In this document: positions 7,724-15,973 of the stretch, piece after piece
Layout: the number at the start of each line of letters is the position of its first letter
How positions within the stretch are numbered: the stretch's first letter is position 1
NCBI GenBank assembly: GCA_017537925.1
Contig: JAFYJW010000047.1
Location: forward strand, 1-56,859
Direction of reading: 5' to 3'
From: Synergistes sp.
GTDB lineage: Bacteria; Synergistota; Synergistia; Synergistales; Synergistaceae
Length of the DNA: 56,859 nt
Position numbers and translations under genes: made by a program
The notes under the pieces: model-generated
The model's database searches: none
The model's input: the letters and a program-made list of their open reading frames with translations, nothing else
Told to the model about the DNA's origin: nothing

Positions 7724-10660
7724 CTATATCCAGCCTACGCGGCTCTTCAGCCGCTCAAGCTGTGTCTCATACCATTCCTTCGGATGCTTCAGGACTTTTT
7801 CCGCAAAATCTTTCGGCATATCCGGCGCTGTGCTGTAAAGCTTAAGCTTCGACCAGCAAAGCACCGCCCTCCACACCGGGCGCTGCGCTTCGTTTACAAG
7901 GCGCTCTGCCACGGCAAAGCATATCGCGCCGTGATACCAGTCCTTTTTGCGGCATTTTAAGAGCCCCGTGAGGCTGTACGCAAAGCCGCCTCCCTGAAGT
8001 CCCTCGTCCCAGTCGGTATGCATTATGCCGCAGAATCTTCCCATCCTCTGAAGATATTTCTCCGCTTCGTCATATCGCTCAAGCAGCATCAGGCAGAAAG
8101 CGGCTTTTGCGAGAGAGAGGCCGATTCCCCGGAAGAGCGCTACCGAGTCGCCGATCTTTATGCAGTTTTCATAAAACGCAAGAGCTTCCGGGACCCTTCC
8201 TGCGGCCAGCATGGCGTCTCCGCGGAAGTGTTCCGCGGCAATAAGGCTTGCGGTATAGTTTTCACCTTTTTCTTCGAGCTTTTCAAAGACAGACGCGGAA
8301 AGCAGCAGATGTTTTTCAGCTTCCGCACGGCGGCCGGCAAGTATCTCCGCTATGGCCACAAAGCGCAGCGCTGTGCCTTCCCACTGGCGGAAAGAATTCT
8401 TCCTTGCAAAATCCAGAAGCTTGCGGGCGCAGAACATAAGCTTCTTCGCGTCGTCCCTCTGCACCGCCAGATAGCACATCTGCACGCCTGCTTTGATCAA
8501 CGGCTCGGCCTCCCCCGCTGAAACGGCCCTGCGCACGGCCCCGCGCAGCATGATATCGGCATCCGCGCTGCGGCCGCTCCACCACAGACAGCCTCCCTTG
8601 AGGATATAAAGGTCTCTTTCAATGCGCAGCAGCTCCGGGCTGCCCCCCTCGGTGCGGAAGAGATCATCCATCATCTCCCACGCCTCGCCGAGCGCTTTCT
8701 GCGTATAGCTCACATCTTCCACCGTCGGTATATAGTGCATCAGATCCTGATCCACCAGTGCAGGGAAGACTTCATGGGCCGCCGCGAAATGCAGCTCCAG
8801 CTCCCTTACGCGCCAGTAAAGCTCTTTGAGCGGCAGACCGGCTTCCCTGCTGTGATAAGCGAGCCTTTTGCAGAGTTTTCTGTGGCGGTAGCGGAGGGTC
8901 TTCGGAAGAGATGCTTCAAGCAGCCCGATATATTTTAAATGCAGAGCCTTTTTTCTCGATAATGACATTTCGGAAAGCAGTGCCTCGCGTATCTTGGCGT
9001 GCGTGAAATAGTAGAAGACGTCGCCGCCGCTTTCGCTCTCGCGCAGAAATCCGTGCAGCCGCAGCGCGCCGTAATACTTTGAAACATCAAGAGGCGTTAC
9101 TCCGAGCACAGCCGCCGTTTCCGTCATAGAGGCACATTCCTGAGAGACTGCGGCAGCTTCAAGGAAAAGTCTTTCCTCTTCACTTAAAAGCTCTATCATT
9201 GAAAGGTATATATTTTTATACGGCTGCTTGTTTCCGATAATACCGTCATGTCTGTGCCGCAGCATTTCCTTTATAAAGAACGGATTTCCTTCGGTCTGCA
9301 TATATATCTCGTGCACACGTTCGTCGGACCAATCCTCATCCGGAGAGATTTCCGCGCATATACGCGCCGTCTCTTCAAGGTTGAAGCGCCGGAGCGTCAC
9401 TTCGAATTTTTCAAAAGGCTCGTCCGCAAGCGCGGCCCTGAGCATAAAAGCAGGACGGGCCTCTTCAAATCCGGTTATCAGCATATTGCGCTGCGCGCCG
9501 TTGTCGCCCATTACCGATTCCACTATGTTCCAGGAAGCGTCGTCCATCCACTGTATGTTTTCGATTATCAGCAGCCGGCGGGCACCTTTCGGCGTCCCGG
9601 CAACAGACTGACGAAGGAGGCCGGCAAGATACGAATAGCTGTATTCGGAATGAGAATTAATATTTGCCTGCCAGTCTCCGGGAATCTGCAGCTGCTTCAG
9701 AAGACGGGTTATCGGCGCAAGCGGGTAGGCCTTCTCTTCCTGAAGGCAGTTTACCGAGAAACACTCCCAGCCTTTTTGCTTAAGACCGGCGGATACCTCG
9801 CCGACAAAGGCAGTTTTTCCAATCCCCTGCTCCCCCCATACGAGGCCGCACAGAGACTGGCTCTCTTTTCCGCCGCAGAAAAAATCGAGCATTTTCAAAA
9901 TCTCGTTTTTTCTTGCAAGCGGACTGCTCTCGTCCGGCCGCAGAGAAACTCCTGCCGCAGGGGGTTCCTTTTTTCTTTTCATCAGAGATGACACTTCGGA
10001 AAGATCAGCTTCTATGCCGAAGTCGTTCTCCATACGGGAAGAGAAAGCATGCGCCGCCTCTATCGCTCTTGCCTTCTGGTTCGTCTTTATATACAGACGC
10101 ACGAGCTCCGCGTGAATCTTCTCATCATAAGGCTCAAGCTCGGCCAGCTTTTCATAGCAGAGCAGCGCATCCTCCGCGCCGTTTTTCGCATAGCCGGCAA
10201 GACGCGCCTGAGCGCGCTTCTTTAGATTTTTAACGATCAGCCCGCCGTAATACTGTCTTTTTGAGATCAGCCAGTCGCTGAAATAGGGCCAGTCGCTCAT
10301 CTCGCCGACGTCGATATAGGGGCGGCAGAGCGCGGTTATCTCCTGCCAGCCGAGCGTATCCAGCCGGAGTATAAGGTCGGTGTCACGCTCTATTTTTATG
10401 TTCGGATCAAGGGATACGATATCGCCGTCAACTTTTGCCGGCAGTATTTTTTTAACGCAGCTGAGCGCGTTGCTGAGGTTGCGGCGGGCTCTCTCCGGCG
10501 CTTTATCGGGCCACAGATATTCGCAGATCCTGCTTTTGGAAACGCTTTTTTCCTCCGCCAGCATAAGCGCGAGAGCCTGCGCCTTTCTGAACGGGAAAAC
10601 GCAGCGTTCACCGTCTGTAAAAATATCCGGTATGCCGAAAAAACGGACCTGATACTTCAT
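7724..10660 (-). CDS. large BTAD/AAA-ATPase/TPR transcriptional regulator
   Basis: A 978-residue regulator of the SARP/BTAD type, divergent from the methyltransferase operon and so its likely controller. Order: an N-terminal winged-helix DNA-binding domain (residues ~1-95), a bacterial transcriptional activator domain of helical repeats (~95-235), then a P-loop ATPase (Walker A GEQGIGKT about residue 280; Walker B-like LLIIENIQWMDD about residue 370). The remainder is a long helical TPR-like sensor region. It is the STAND-type design also seen in MalT-like proteins, but with the DNA-binding part at the front. I chose the ATG at 10660, preceded by GGTGGGGAG; a TTG five codons earlier is less likely. 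The ligand is unknown. Confidence 0.85.
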   Translation of the reverse strand: MKYQVRFFGIPDIFTDGERCVFPFRKAQALALMLAEEKSVSKSRICEYLWPDKAPERARRNLSNALSCVKKILPAKVDGDIVSLDPNIKIERDTDLILRLDTLGWQEITALCRPYIDVGEMSDWPYFSDWLISKRQYYGGLIVKNLKKRAQARLAGYAKNGAEDALLCYEKLAELEPYDEKIHAELVRLYIKTNQKARAIEAAHAFSSRMENDFGIEADLSEVSSLMKRKKEPPAAGVSLRPDESSPLARKNEILKMLDFFCGGKESQSLCGLVWGEQGIGKTAFVGEVSAGLKQKGWECFSVNCLQEEKAYPLAPITRLLKQLQIPGDWQANINSHSEYSYSYLAGLLRQSVAGTPKGARRLLIIENIQWMDDASWNIVESVMGDNGAQRNMLITGFEEARPAFMLRAALADEPFEKFEVTLRRFNLEETARICAEISPDEDWSDERVHEIYMQTEGNPFFIKEMLRHRHDGIIGNKQPYKNIYLSMIELLSEEERLFLEAAAVSQECASMTETAAVLGVTPLDVSKYYGALRLHGFLRESESGGDVFYYFTHAKIREALLSEMSLSRKKALHLKYIGLLEASLPKTLRYRHRKLCKRLAYHSREAGLPLKELYWRVRELELHFAAAHEVFPALVDQDLMHYIPTVEDVSYTQKALGEAWEMMDDLFRTEGGSPELLRIERDLYILKGGCLWWSGRSADADIMLRGAVRRAVSAGEAEPLIKAGVQMCYLAVQRDDAKKLMFCARKLLDFARKNSFRQWEGTALRFVAIAEILAGRRAEAEKHLLLSASVFEKLEEKGENYTASLIAAEHFRGDAMLAAGRVPEALAFYENCIKIGDSVALFRGIGLSLAKAAFCLMLLERYDEAEKYLQRMGRFCGIMHTDWDEGLQGGGFAYSLTGLLKCRKKDWYHGAICFAVAERLVNEAQRPVWRAVLCWSKLKLYSTAPDMPKDFAEKVLKHPKEWYETQLERLKSRVGWI

Positions 10661-10824
10661 ACTCCCCACCTGCAAAAAATATCCAATCTTTTTATATGAT
10701 TCTATACGAAAAAACAGTATCCTGCACAGGGAATAAAATTCGGCGGTGGCACTTCCCTTCGCCGCTTCATGCGTTCATACCCGGAAGACGCCGGTAAGCC
10801 CGCACCTTCATGCGAAAGCGGCAA

Positions 10825-10914
10825 TGCAAAATTTTTGCAAAAAAATCCTTCCGCCGTATAAATAAAGTTAAAATATCCCGCTTTATGCAAAATTCTTTTT
10901 GCAATCATTTTGCA
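10825..10914. promoter_or_regulatory. cluster of TTTTGCA half-sites, candidate operator
   Basis: The divergent gap between the regulator and the methyltransferase operon holds five exact copies of TTTTGCA or its complement. They sit at 10825-10831 and 10833-10839 (inverted pair, 1-nt gap), 10886-10892 and 10897-10903 (inverted pair, 4-nt gap), and 10908-10914 (single direct copy). The last two flank or overlap the -35 element of the promoter annotated next. This is the pattern expected of an operator for the divergent BTAD regulator. Confidence 0.5.
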
Positions 10915-10927
10915 CAACAGTGATAAT
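10899..10927 (+). promoter_or_regulatory. promoter of the corrinoid methyltransferase operon
   Basis: TTGCAA (10899-10904), 17 nt, GATAAT (10922-10927), giving a leader of about 50 nt before the first gene. A second possible promoter lies upstream (TTGCAA 10835-10840, 16 nt, TATAAA 10857-10862). Both overlap the TTTTGCA repeats, so factor binding there would affect polymerase access. Confidence 0.55.
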
Positions 10928-10987
10928 CTCTCAGCGTACGAAAACAGCAGGATATTTTAATCAAAACCACAAAACGGAGGTATTTAC

Positions 10988-11614
10988 ATGTCAATAGCAG
11001 AAGTTCGCCAGTACATGGTAGACGGAGATGGAGAAGCGGCGGTAGCCCTTACGAACAAACTGCTCTCGGAAGGCACGCAGGCACAGGATATTATGAACGG
11101 TCTGACCGAAGAGATGGGAATCCTCGGAGAGAAATTCGAGAACTTCGAGGTCTTCCTTCCCGACCTTATGATCGCGGGCGACGCCTTTATGCAGATCATG
11201 TCTGTGCTCAAGGAACATCTTGTCACCGCGGCCGACGGCCCGGCAAAGACGGTCGTTCTCGGAACGGTGAAGGGCGACTATCACGACATCGGAAAGAACA
11301 TCGTAGGCATTGTGCTGCAGGCAAGCGGCTTCAACGTGATCGACCTCGGCGCCGACGTAGACCCCGTGGCTTATCTGGAAACGGCCCGCAAAGAGAAAGC
11401 CGACGTGGTCGGACTTTCAGCCCTTATGACGACTACGATGCCGGGACAGGAAGAGTTCATCAAGCTCGTAAAAGACGCCGGAGAAAAGGGCAAATACTTA
11501 GTCTGCGTGGGCGGAGCCCCGACTTCGGTCGAATGGGCGGAGCGCATAGGCGCCGACGTCTGGTCCTTCGACGCGTTCGAGTGCGCGGCAAAGCTCAAGA
11601 AGCTCCTGGGATAG
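10988..11614 (+). CDS. corrinoid protein of a methyltransferase system (MtmC/MtbC-like)
   Basis: A 208-residue methyl carrier. Residues ~1-85 form the helical cap domain and ~86-208 the Rossmann-like B12-binding domain. The cobalamin motif DxHxxG is intact as Asp97-Tyr-His99-Asp-Ile-Gly102, with His99 as the expected lower cobalt ligand. In the cell it should shuttle a methyl group between the MtmB-like protein encoded next and an acceptor methyltransferase. It is first in its operon, with a GGAGG RBS. The size matches monomethylamine/dimethylamine/trimethylamine corrinoid proteins, and sequence alone cannot separate these. Confidence 0.93.
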   Translation: MSIAEVRQYMVDGDGEAAVALTNKLLSEGTQAQDIMNGLTEEMGILGEKFENFEVFLPDLMIAGDAFMQIMSVLKEHLVTAADGPAKTVVLGTVKGDYHDIGKNIVGIVLQASGFNVIDLGADVDPVAYLETARKEKADVVGLSALMTTTMPGQEEFIKLVKDAGEKGKYLVCVGGAPTSVEWAERIGADVWSFDAFECAAKLKKLLG

Positions 11615-11644
11615 CTTAGAAAATATTTTACGGAGGAATAAAAG

Positions 11645-13036
11645 ATGTCAACTTTCAGAATGTGGGAAGTATTCGCAAAGGCTGAAGACGGCCCGTTTTT
11701 CAAAGATCAGACGGAATGGATGCTGAAAAGCTTCATCCCGCAGATGAAAAGAGTAATAAAAGAACATGACATCAAATATGACGGAAAAAGCATCGTAAAC
11801 CAGGACGACGCTCTTGCCGACAGAACATGGGAAGCGGCGAAGGATTTCTTTATCTCGGTCGGCGTTTACAACCAGGATACTCACCGCGTCATGAAATTCA
11901 CCGAGCGCGAGGTAAACGAGGTCCTCTACACAAAGCAACCGAAATACATGATCGGCGCAGGACACGACCAGCGCTGGTTCCAGATGCGTTCGATAGAAGA
12001 CAGGGAACGCCGCCCCTTCCACCTTTTCAGCCCCGACGCGAACTTCAGCACGGACATCCACAAGAAGGCCTGCATGGCCTATCTTAAAGAGCCGCTGCTC
12101 GACGGCCTCTGCGCGCCTCTTATCGAAGACTTCATGGGACGCAAGGCCACGTCGCAGAGCCCGACAGAGGTCGCGGCCGCGATGGAGCACGCTATGAACC
12201 TCCGCGATGCGCAGCGCCTTGTGGGACGCCCGGACGTATGGACCGTATCGGTCGGCACCGCGGAATCCGCACAGGCGCAGATCGCGGCCGGGAATCCGGT
12301 CTGGGGGGTACGCCAGTCGCATCTTGACGGACGCATGGTCTCGATCCTCACCGAAATGACGACAAACAACGCGATGCTCAACAAATCCCTGCACTACCGT
12401 TCATACGGCAACGTCTTCGGCAACCTCTGCGGAGCCATTTTCGGAGGACACGCGGGCGGCACCGAGGGTACGCTGGTCCTTCAGACGGCCTACAACATCG
12501 AAGGCGCCTGTCTGTACGGATCCTGCTGGGCGCTGAACTTCCCGTTCCACCTTAAATGGCAGTCGACGACGACAAGACAGCTGCTGTGGCTGCAGAGCGT
12601 TCTTAGCCAGGCGCTGTCGCGCAACTCAAATCTCATTTACATGAACAACCTCTTCGCAAACGCCGGCCCAGGCACCGAACAGCTCTACTGGGAATGCGCG
12701 AACCACGCGCTGGCGACCGAGTGCTGCGGCGGCAACCCGTGGGGGGCAGCTACCTGCCGCAACAAGTTCACCGATATGGCGACTCCGCTTGAATCACGCT
12801 TCTACCACGAAGTATCCGAAGCTTCCTTCAAATCGCGTCTTTCAAGGGCAAAATGCGAAGAGCTCTGCCAGAAGATCATGGAGAAGTACGAAAAGCTTAT
12901 CCCGATAGACAACTACGGCAAACGCATACAGGAAGTCTACGATATGGACAAGCTCACGCCGCGCCAGGAGTACCTCGACCAGTACGAGCGCATGCGCGAC
13001 GAGCTCTGCGCGATGGGCGTCGAATTTCCTTACTAA
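11645..13036 (+). CDS. MtmB-family methyltransferase without pyrrolysine
   Basis: A 463-residue homologue of monomethylamine:corrinoid methyltransferase MtmB (about 458 residues in Methanosarcina). Recognisable blocks shared with MtmB, from memory, include a TDTHR-like DTHRVMKFTE near residues 78-87, a VGRP block near 193-196, FGGHAGGTE near residue 265, a WQSTTTRQ block and AGPGTE. In methanogens Pyl202 is read through an in-frame UAG. Here there is no UAG, and my hand alignment places Val201 (GTA, 12245-12247) at that position. The gene sits right after a corrinoid protein and has a GGAGG RBS. It should demethylate some substrate onto the corrinoid, but without Pyl the methylamine chemistry is not expected to be the same, so the substrate is unknown. 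Confidence 0.85.
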   Translation: MSTFRMWEVFAKAEDGPFFKDQTEWMLKSFIPQMKRVIKEHDIKYDGKSIVNQDDALADRTWEAAKDFFISVGVYNQDTHRVMKFTEREVNEVLYTKQPKYMIGAGHDQRWFQMRSIEDRERRPFHLFSPDANFSTDIHKKACMAYLKEPLLDGLCAPLIEDFMGRKATSQSPTEVAAAMEHAMNLRDAQRLVGRPDVWTVSVGTAESAQAQIAAGNPVWGVRQSHLDGRMVSILTEMTTNNAMLNKSLHYRSYGNVFGNLCGAIFGGHAGGTEGTLVLQTAYNIEGACLYGSCWALNFPFHLKWQSTTTRQLLWLQSVLSQALSRNSNLIYMNNLFANAGPGTEQLYWECANHALATECCGGNPWGAATCRNKFTDMATPLESRFYHEVSEASFKSRLSRAKCEELCQKIMEKYEKLIPIDNYGKRIQEVYDMDKLTPRQEYLDQYERMRDELCAMGVEFPY

Positions 13037-13049
13037 ATAATACGAAATA

Positions 13050-13084
13050 CTGCGGTGACGGAAATGACTTTTCTGTCACCGCAG
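13050..13084 (+). promoter_or_regulatory. strong intercistronic hairpin
   Basis: Positions 13050-13064 pair with 13070-13084 (15 bp, one wobble) around a 5-nt loop, between the MtmB-like gene and the UroD-type gene. No T-run follows, so it is more likely an mRNA-stability or processing element than a terminator. It may set different levels for the upstream pair and the downstream genes. Confidence 0.65.
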
Positions 13085-13117
13085 GAAATGAAATGACAGA
13101 AAGGACGATGATGCTTT

Positions 13118-14131
13118 GTGAATTCCAGACAATGGCTTGAAGATCTGAAAAGATCTCCGGTAAAAAAAGGCCTGCCGATACTCTCCTTCCCCAGCGTCAG
13201 CATTACAGGCGTCACCGTAAGAGAACTCGTACAAAACAGCTCACTTCAGGCCGAGGGCATGAAGGCTGTGGCCGACCGCATTCCTTCCGCGGCTTCAGTA
13301 AGCATGATGGATCTTTCCGTGGAAGCCGAAGCCTTCGGCTCGGCGATAAAGACCTTTGAGAGAGAAGTTCCCGTCGTGACGGACGAGATCGTGCAGGACG
13401 AAAAGTCCGCCGACGCGCTGAAGATACCGCATGTCGGAGACGCGCGCACCGGCCTTTTCGTCGAAGCCGTCGAAAAAGCCTGCAAACTTATCACAGACCG
13501 GCCCGTGCTTGCCGGCGCGGCTGGACCGTTCTCCCTCTGCGGCAGGCTGATGGGGATCTCAAAGTCGATGATACACTGCGTAAAGAATCCGCAGATGGTG
13601 CACACGACGATGAAAAAGGTCACGCCCTTCCTGATCGAATATGTAAAAGCTTTCAGAGACGCCGGAGCAAACGGGCTGATCATGGCAGAACCGCTCACGG
13701 GACTGCTCTCTCCGAAGCTTGCGAAAGAATTCTCCGAACCTTATGTGAAGGAGATAATCGACGCCGTTCAGGATGACAGCTTTATCATCGTATACCACAA
13801 CTGCGGAGGCTCCGTGCCGCGGATGATGGATTCGCTGCTTAGAGCAGGCGCAGCCGCCTATCATTTCGGCAACGCGGTAAGCATGAAGGACGTCCTGACA
13901 AAGCTCCCCGAAAGCGTGATCGCGATGGGCAATATCGACCCCTCGTCGCAGTTCTGCATGGGCACGCCGCAGTCGATGAGAGAAGCGGTGCTTTCGCTGA
14001 TGAAAGAATGCTGTCCGGACTTCCCCAATTTTGTTATCTCGTCCGGCTGCGATATAGCGGTCAACGCAAAATGGGAGAATATCGCGGCGTTTTTTGATGC
14101 TATCGAAGAGTACAACAATACGGCAAAATAA
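13118..14131 (+). CDS. UroD-family methylcorrinoid methyltransferase (MtaA/MtbA-like)
   Basis: A 337-residue TIM-barrel protein of the uroporphyrinogen-decarboxylase-like family that includes methylcobalamin:coenzyme M methyltransferases. The zinc ligands of that group are visible: His227-x-Cys229 (in YHNCGG) and Cys311 (in SSGCD). It would take the methyl group from the corrinoid protein and pass it to a thiol or pterin acceptor. In a bacterium without coenzyme M the acceptor is probably tetrahydrofolate or another carrier, which is inference. The start is GTG at 13118; nearby ATGs are out of frame. It is third gene of the operon, 81 nt after the MtmB homologue across a hairpin. Confidence 0.87.
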   Translation: MNSRQWLEDLKRSPVKKGLPILSFPSVSITGVTVRELVQNSSLQAEGMKAVADRIPSAASVSMMDLSVEAEAFGSAIKTFEREVPVVTDEIVQDEKSADALKIPHVGDARTGLFVEAVEKACKLITDRPVLAGAAGPFSLCGRLMGISKSMIHCVKNPQMVHTTMKKVTPFLIEYVKAFRDAGANGLIMAEPLTGLLSPKLAKEFSEPYVKEIIDAVQDDSFIIVYHNCGGSVPRMMDSLLRAGAAAYHFGNAVSMKDVLTKLPESVIAMGNIDPSSQFCMGTPQSMREAVLSLMKECCPDFPNFVISSGCDIAVNAKWENIAAFFDAIEEYNNTAK

Positions 14132-14294
14132 TGCCATAAAGTATTTTTTTAAGTGCTTTTTGCGTAATAATCTATTTTAACAACTAAAAAATGTGCAATG
14201 ATAGGCATGTTTCGCGGCTGAATAATTAGCTGTTTTTTTCGTCTTTTTGTAGCCGTCAGCCGCGGAGTTGCCTAAAACAAAGGGAGGCAAAAAA

Positions 14295-15845
14295 ATGACT
14301 GTTACAAAAGTTAAGAGACCCTCTTTTATCGTAGCGCTCGCAACATTCATATGCATAGCGGGCACGATAAGCTTCGGTCTGCTGAAGCTCGGGCTCGACG
14401 CACATGTTCCTATCGCGGTGGCGGCAGCGATAGCTGCGCTCGTGGGCAAGTTTATCGTAGGCATAACATGGGAAGAGATGGAAACGGCGATCTGCAATGC
14501 CATCTCGTCGTCGGTAGGCGCCCTCCTGATACTGATCGCTATAGGCATGCTGGTCGGCTCATGGGTCCAGGCAGGAGTCGTTCCGGGACTTATCTATTAC
14601 GGCTTTAACGTTCTTTCGCCCGGCATCTTCCTTTTTGCAACGCTTATCCTCTGTTCGATAGTTTCGCTTGCCACGGGCTCGTCGTGGGGCGTTGGCGGGA
14701 CCGCGGGAGTTGCCCTCATAGGAATCGCGGCGGGACTCAACATCCCGGCGCCGCTTGCCGCGGGCGTTATAATATCGGGCGCCTATTTCGGAGACAAGAT
14801 GTCGCCTCTTTCGGATACCACTAACCTGGCGCCTGCCGTATCGGGATCGAACCTCTTCGACCACATACGCGCAATGATGTGGACGACGGTGCCGACATAC
14901 ATAATCGTGGCTGTAATAACCATAGTACTCGGCTTCTCTTATTCCGGCAGCGCGGCATCGTTCGACCCCACCCGCATACAGGCGTTCCAGAAGATCCTTG
15001 CCGCCGAATTCTCAATAAACCCAATCTATGTCGCGATACCCGTGATCATAGTCCTGGGGCTTGCGGTAATGAAATGCCCCGCTTTGCCGAGCATGATGGC
15101 GGGCACAGCCGCGGCTTCCGTCCTTGCTATGATTCAGGGAACAAGCCTTGCGGACGCGCTTGGCGCAATACATTACGGGTATGAGTCATCGGTAGCGACG
15201 AAACTCTCCGAAGCCGCGATGGAGGAACTTCCGGCGGTAATGAGCGAGGCTGGCATTGCCGGCATAGCTCCGGAAACGATACACGAAGTCTCGTCGCTCG
15301 TGACCGAGCTGCTGAACAGAGGCGGCCTTGACAGTATGATGTGGTCGCTTTCGCTTATCATGATAGCGCTCGTGCTCGGAGGCATAATGGAAAGCTGCCA
15401 CTACCTCGAAGTGCTCCTTAACCCGATGCTCTACAAGATTCGCAGAGTCGGAGGCTTTGTGACGCTTGTGGTCGCTTCATGCTTTGTCAGCAACCTCTTC
15501 CTCGGAGACCAGTATCTTGCGATAGTCGTCCCGGGACGCATGTTCAAAACCGCCGTCGCAAAGACGGATCTTTCTCCGCGAATGCTGTCACGAACGCTTG
15601 AGGACTGCGGCACGATGACGGCTGTTCTTATCCCGTGGACCGGCTGCGGGGCTTTCCAGTCAGGAGCTCTCGGCGTGCCGACTCTTTCGTACGCCCCCTA
15701 CTGCTTCATGAACATAATCAACCCGTTCGTGGCGATAATAATGTCGTATCTTGGCATAGGCATTTACTGGGGCAAAAACGGCGCGGACAAGATCGAAAAA
15801 CGCTCCGCTCTCACATTCCCGCGCGACGACGAAGCGGCAGCCTGA
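14295..15845 (+). CDS. NhaC-family Na+/H+ antiporter or coupled substrate transporter
   Basis: A 516-residue polytopic membrane protein with about 11-12 hydrophobic segments and the NhaC-type signature SPLSDTTNLAPAVSG near residue 180. NhaC relatives include Na+/H+ antiporters and malate/lactate antiporters such as MleN. The ATG at 14295 follows GGGAGG with 7-nt spacing. It lies within the methyltransferase cluster, 163 nt after the UroD-type gene. In that setting it could either import the methylated substrate or balance sodium for energy conservation; the sequence does not decide. A hairpin terminator follows it. Confidence 0.82.
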   Translation: MTVTKVKRPSFIVALATFICIAGTISFGLLKLGLDAHVPIAVAAAIAALVGKFIVGITWEEMETAICNAISSSVGALLILIAIGMLVGSWVQAGVVPGLIYYGFNVLSPGIFLFATLILCSIVSLATGSSWGVGGTAGVALIGIAAGLNIPAPLAAGVIISGAYFGDKMSPLSDTTNLAPAVSGSNLFDHIRAMMWTTVPTYIIVAVITIVLGFSYSGSAASFDPTRIQAFQKILAAEFSINPIYVAIPVIIVLGLAVMKCPALPSMMAGTAAASVLAMIQGTSLADALGAIHYGYESSVATKLSEAAMEELPAVMSEAGIAGIAPETIHEVSSLVTELLNRGGLDSMMWSLSLIMIALVLGGIMESCHYLEVLLNPMLYKIRRVGGFVTLVVASCFVSNLFLGDQYLAIVVPGRMFKTAVAKTDLSPRMLSRTLEDCGTMTAVLIPWTGCGAFQSGALGVPTLSYAPYCFMNIINPFVAIIMSYLGIGIYWGKNGADKIEKRSALTFPRDDEAAA

Positions 15846-15873
15846 TTCCTTCAACTATCCCAAATCAAAAAAC

Positions 15874-15922
15874 AGTCGGGCGAAGCATCTTTATTTATGC
15901 TTCGCCCGACTTTATAATTTTA
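15874..15922 (+). terminator. terminator after the NhaC-type gene
   Basis: A perfect 15-bp stem (15874-15888 with 15897-15911) with an 8-nt loop is followed by a T-rich stretch. The activator gene starts only 50 nt later with no obvious strong promoter, so partial readthrough may set a low level of the activator. Confidence 0.8.
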
Positions 15923-15973
15923 TATGGCTGAAAGCACCGCTTATTTGGCTGTTTCCGACAGGAGGCGTCGGCT

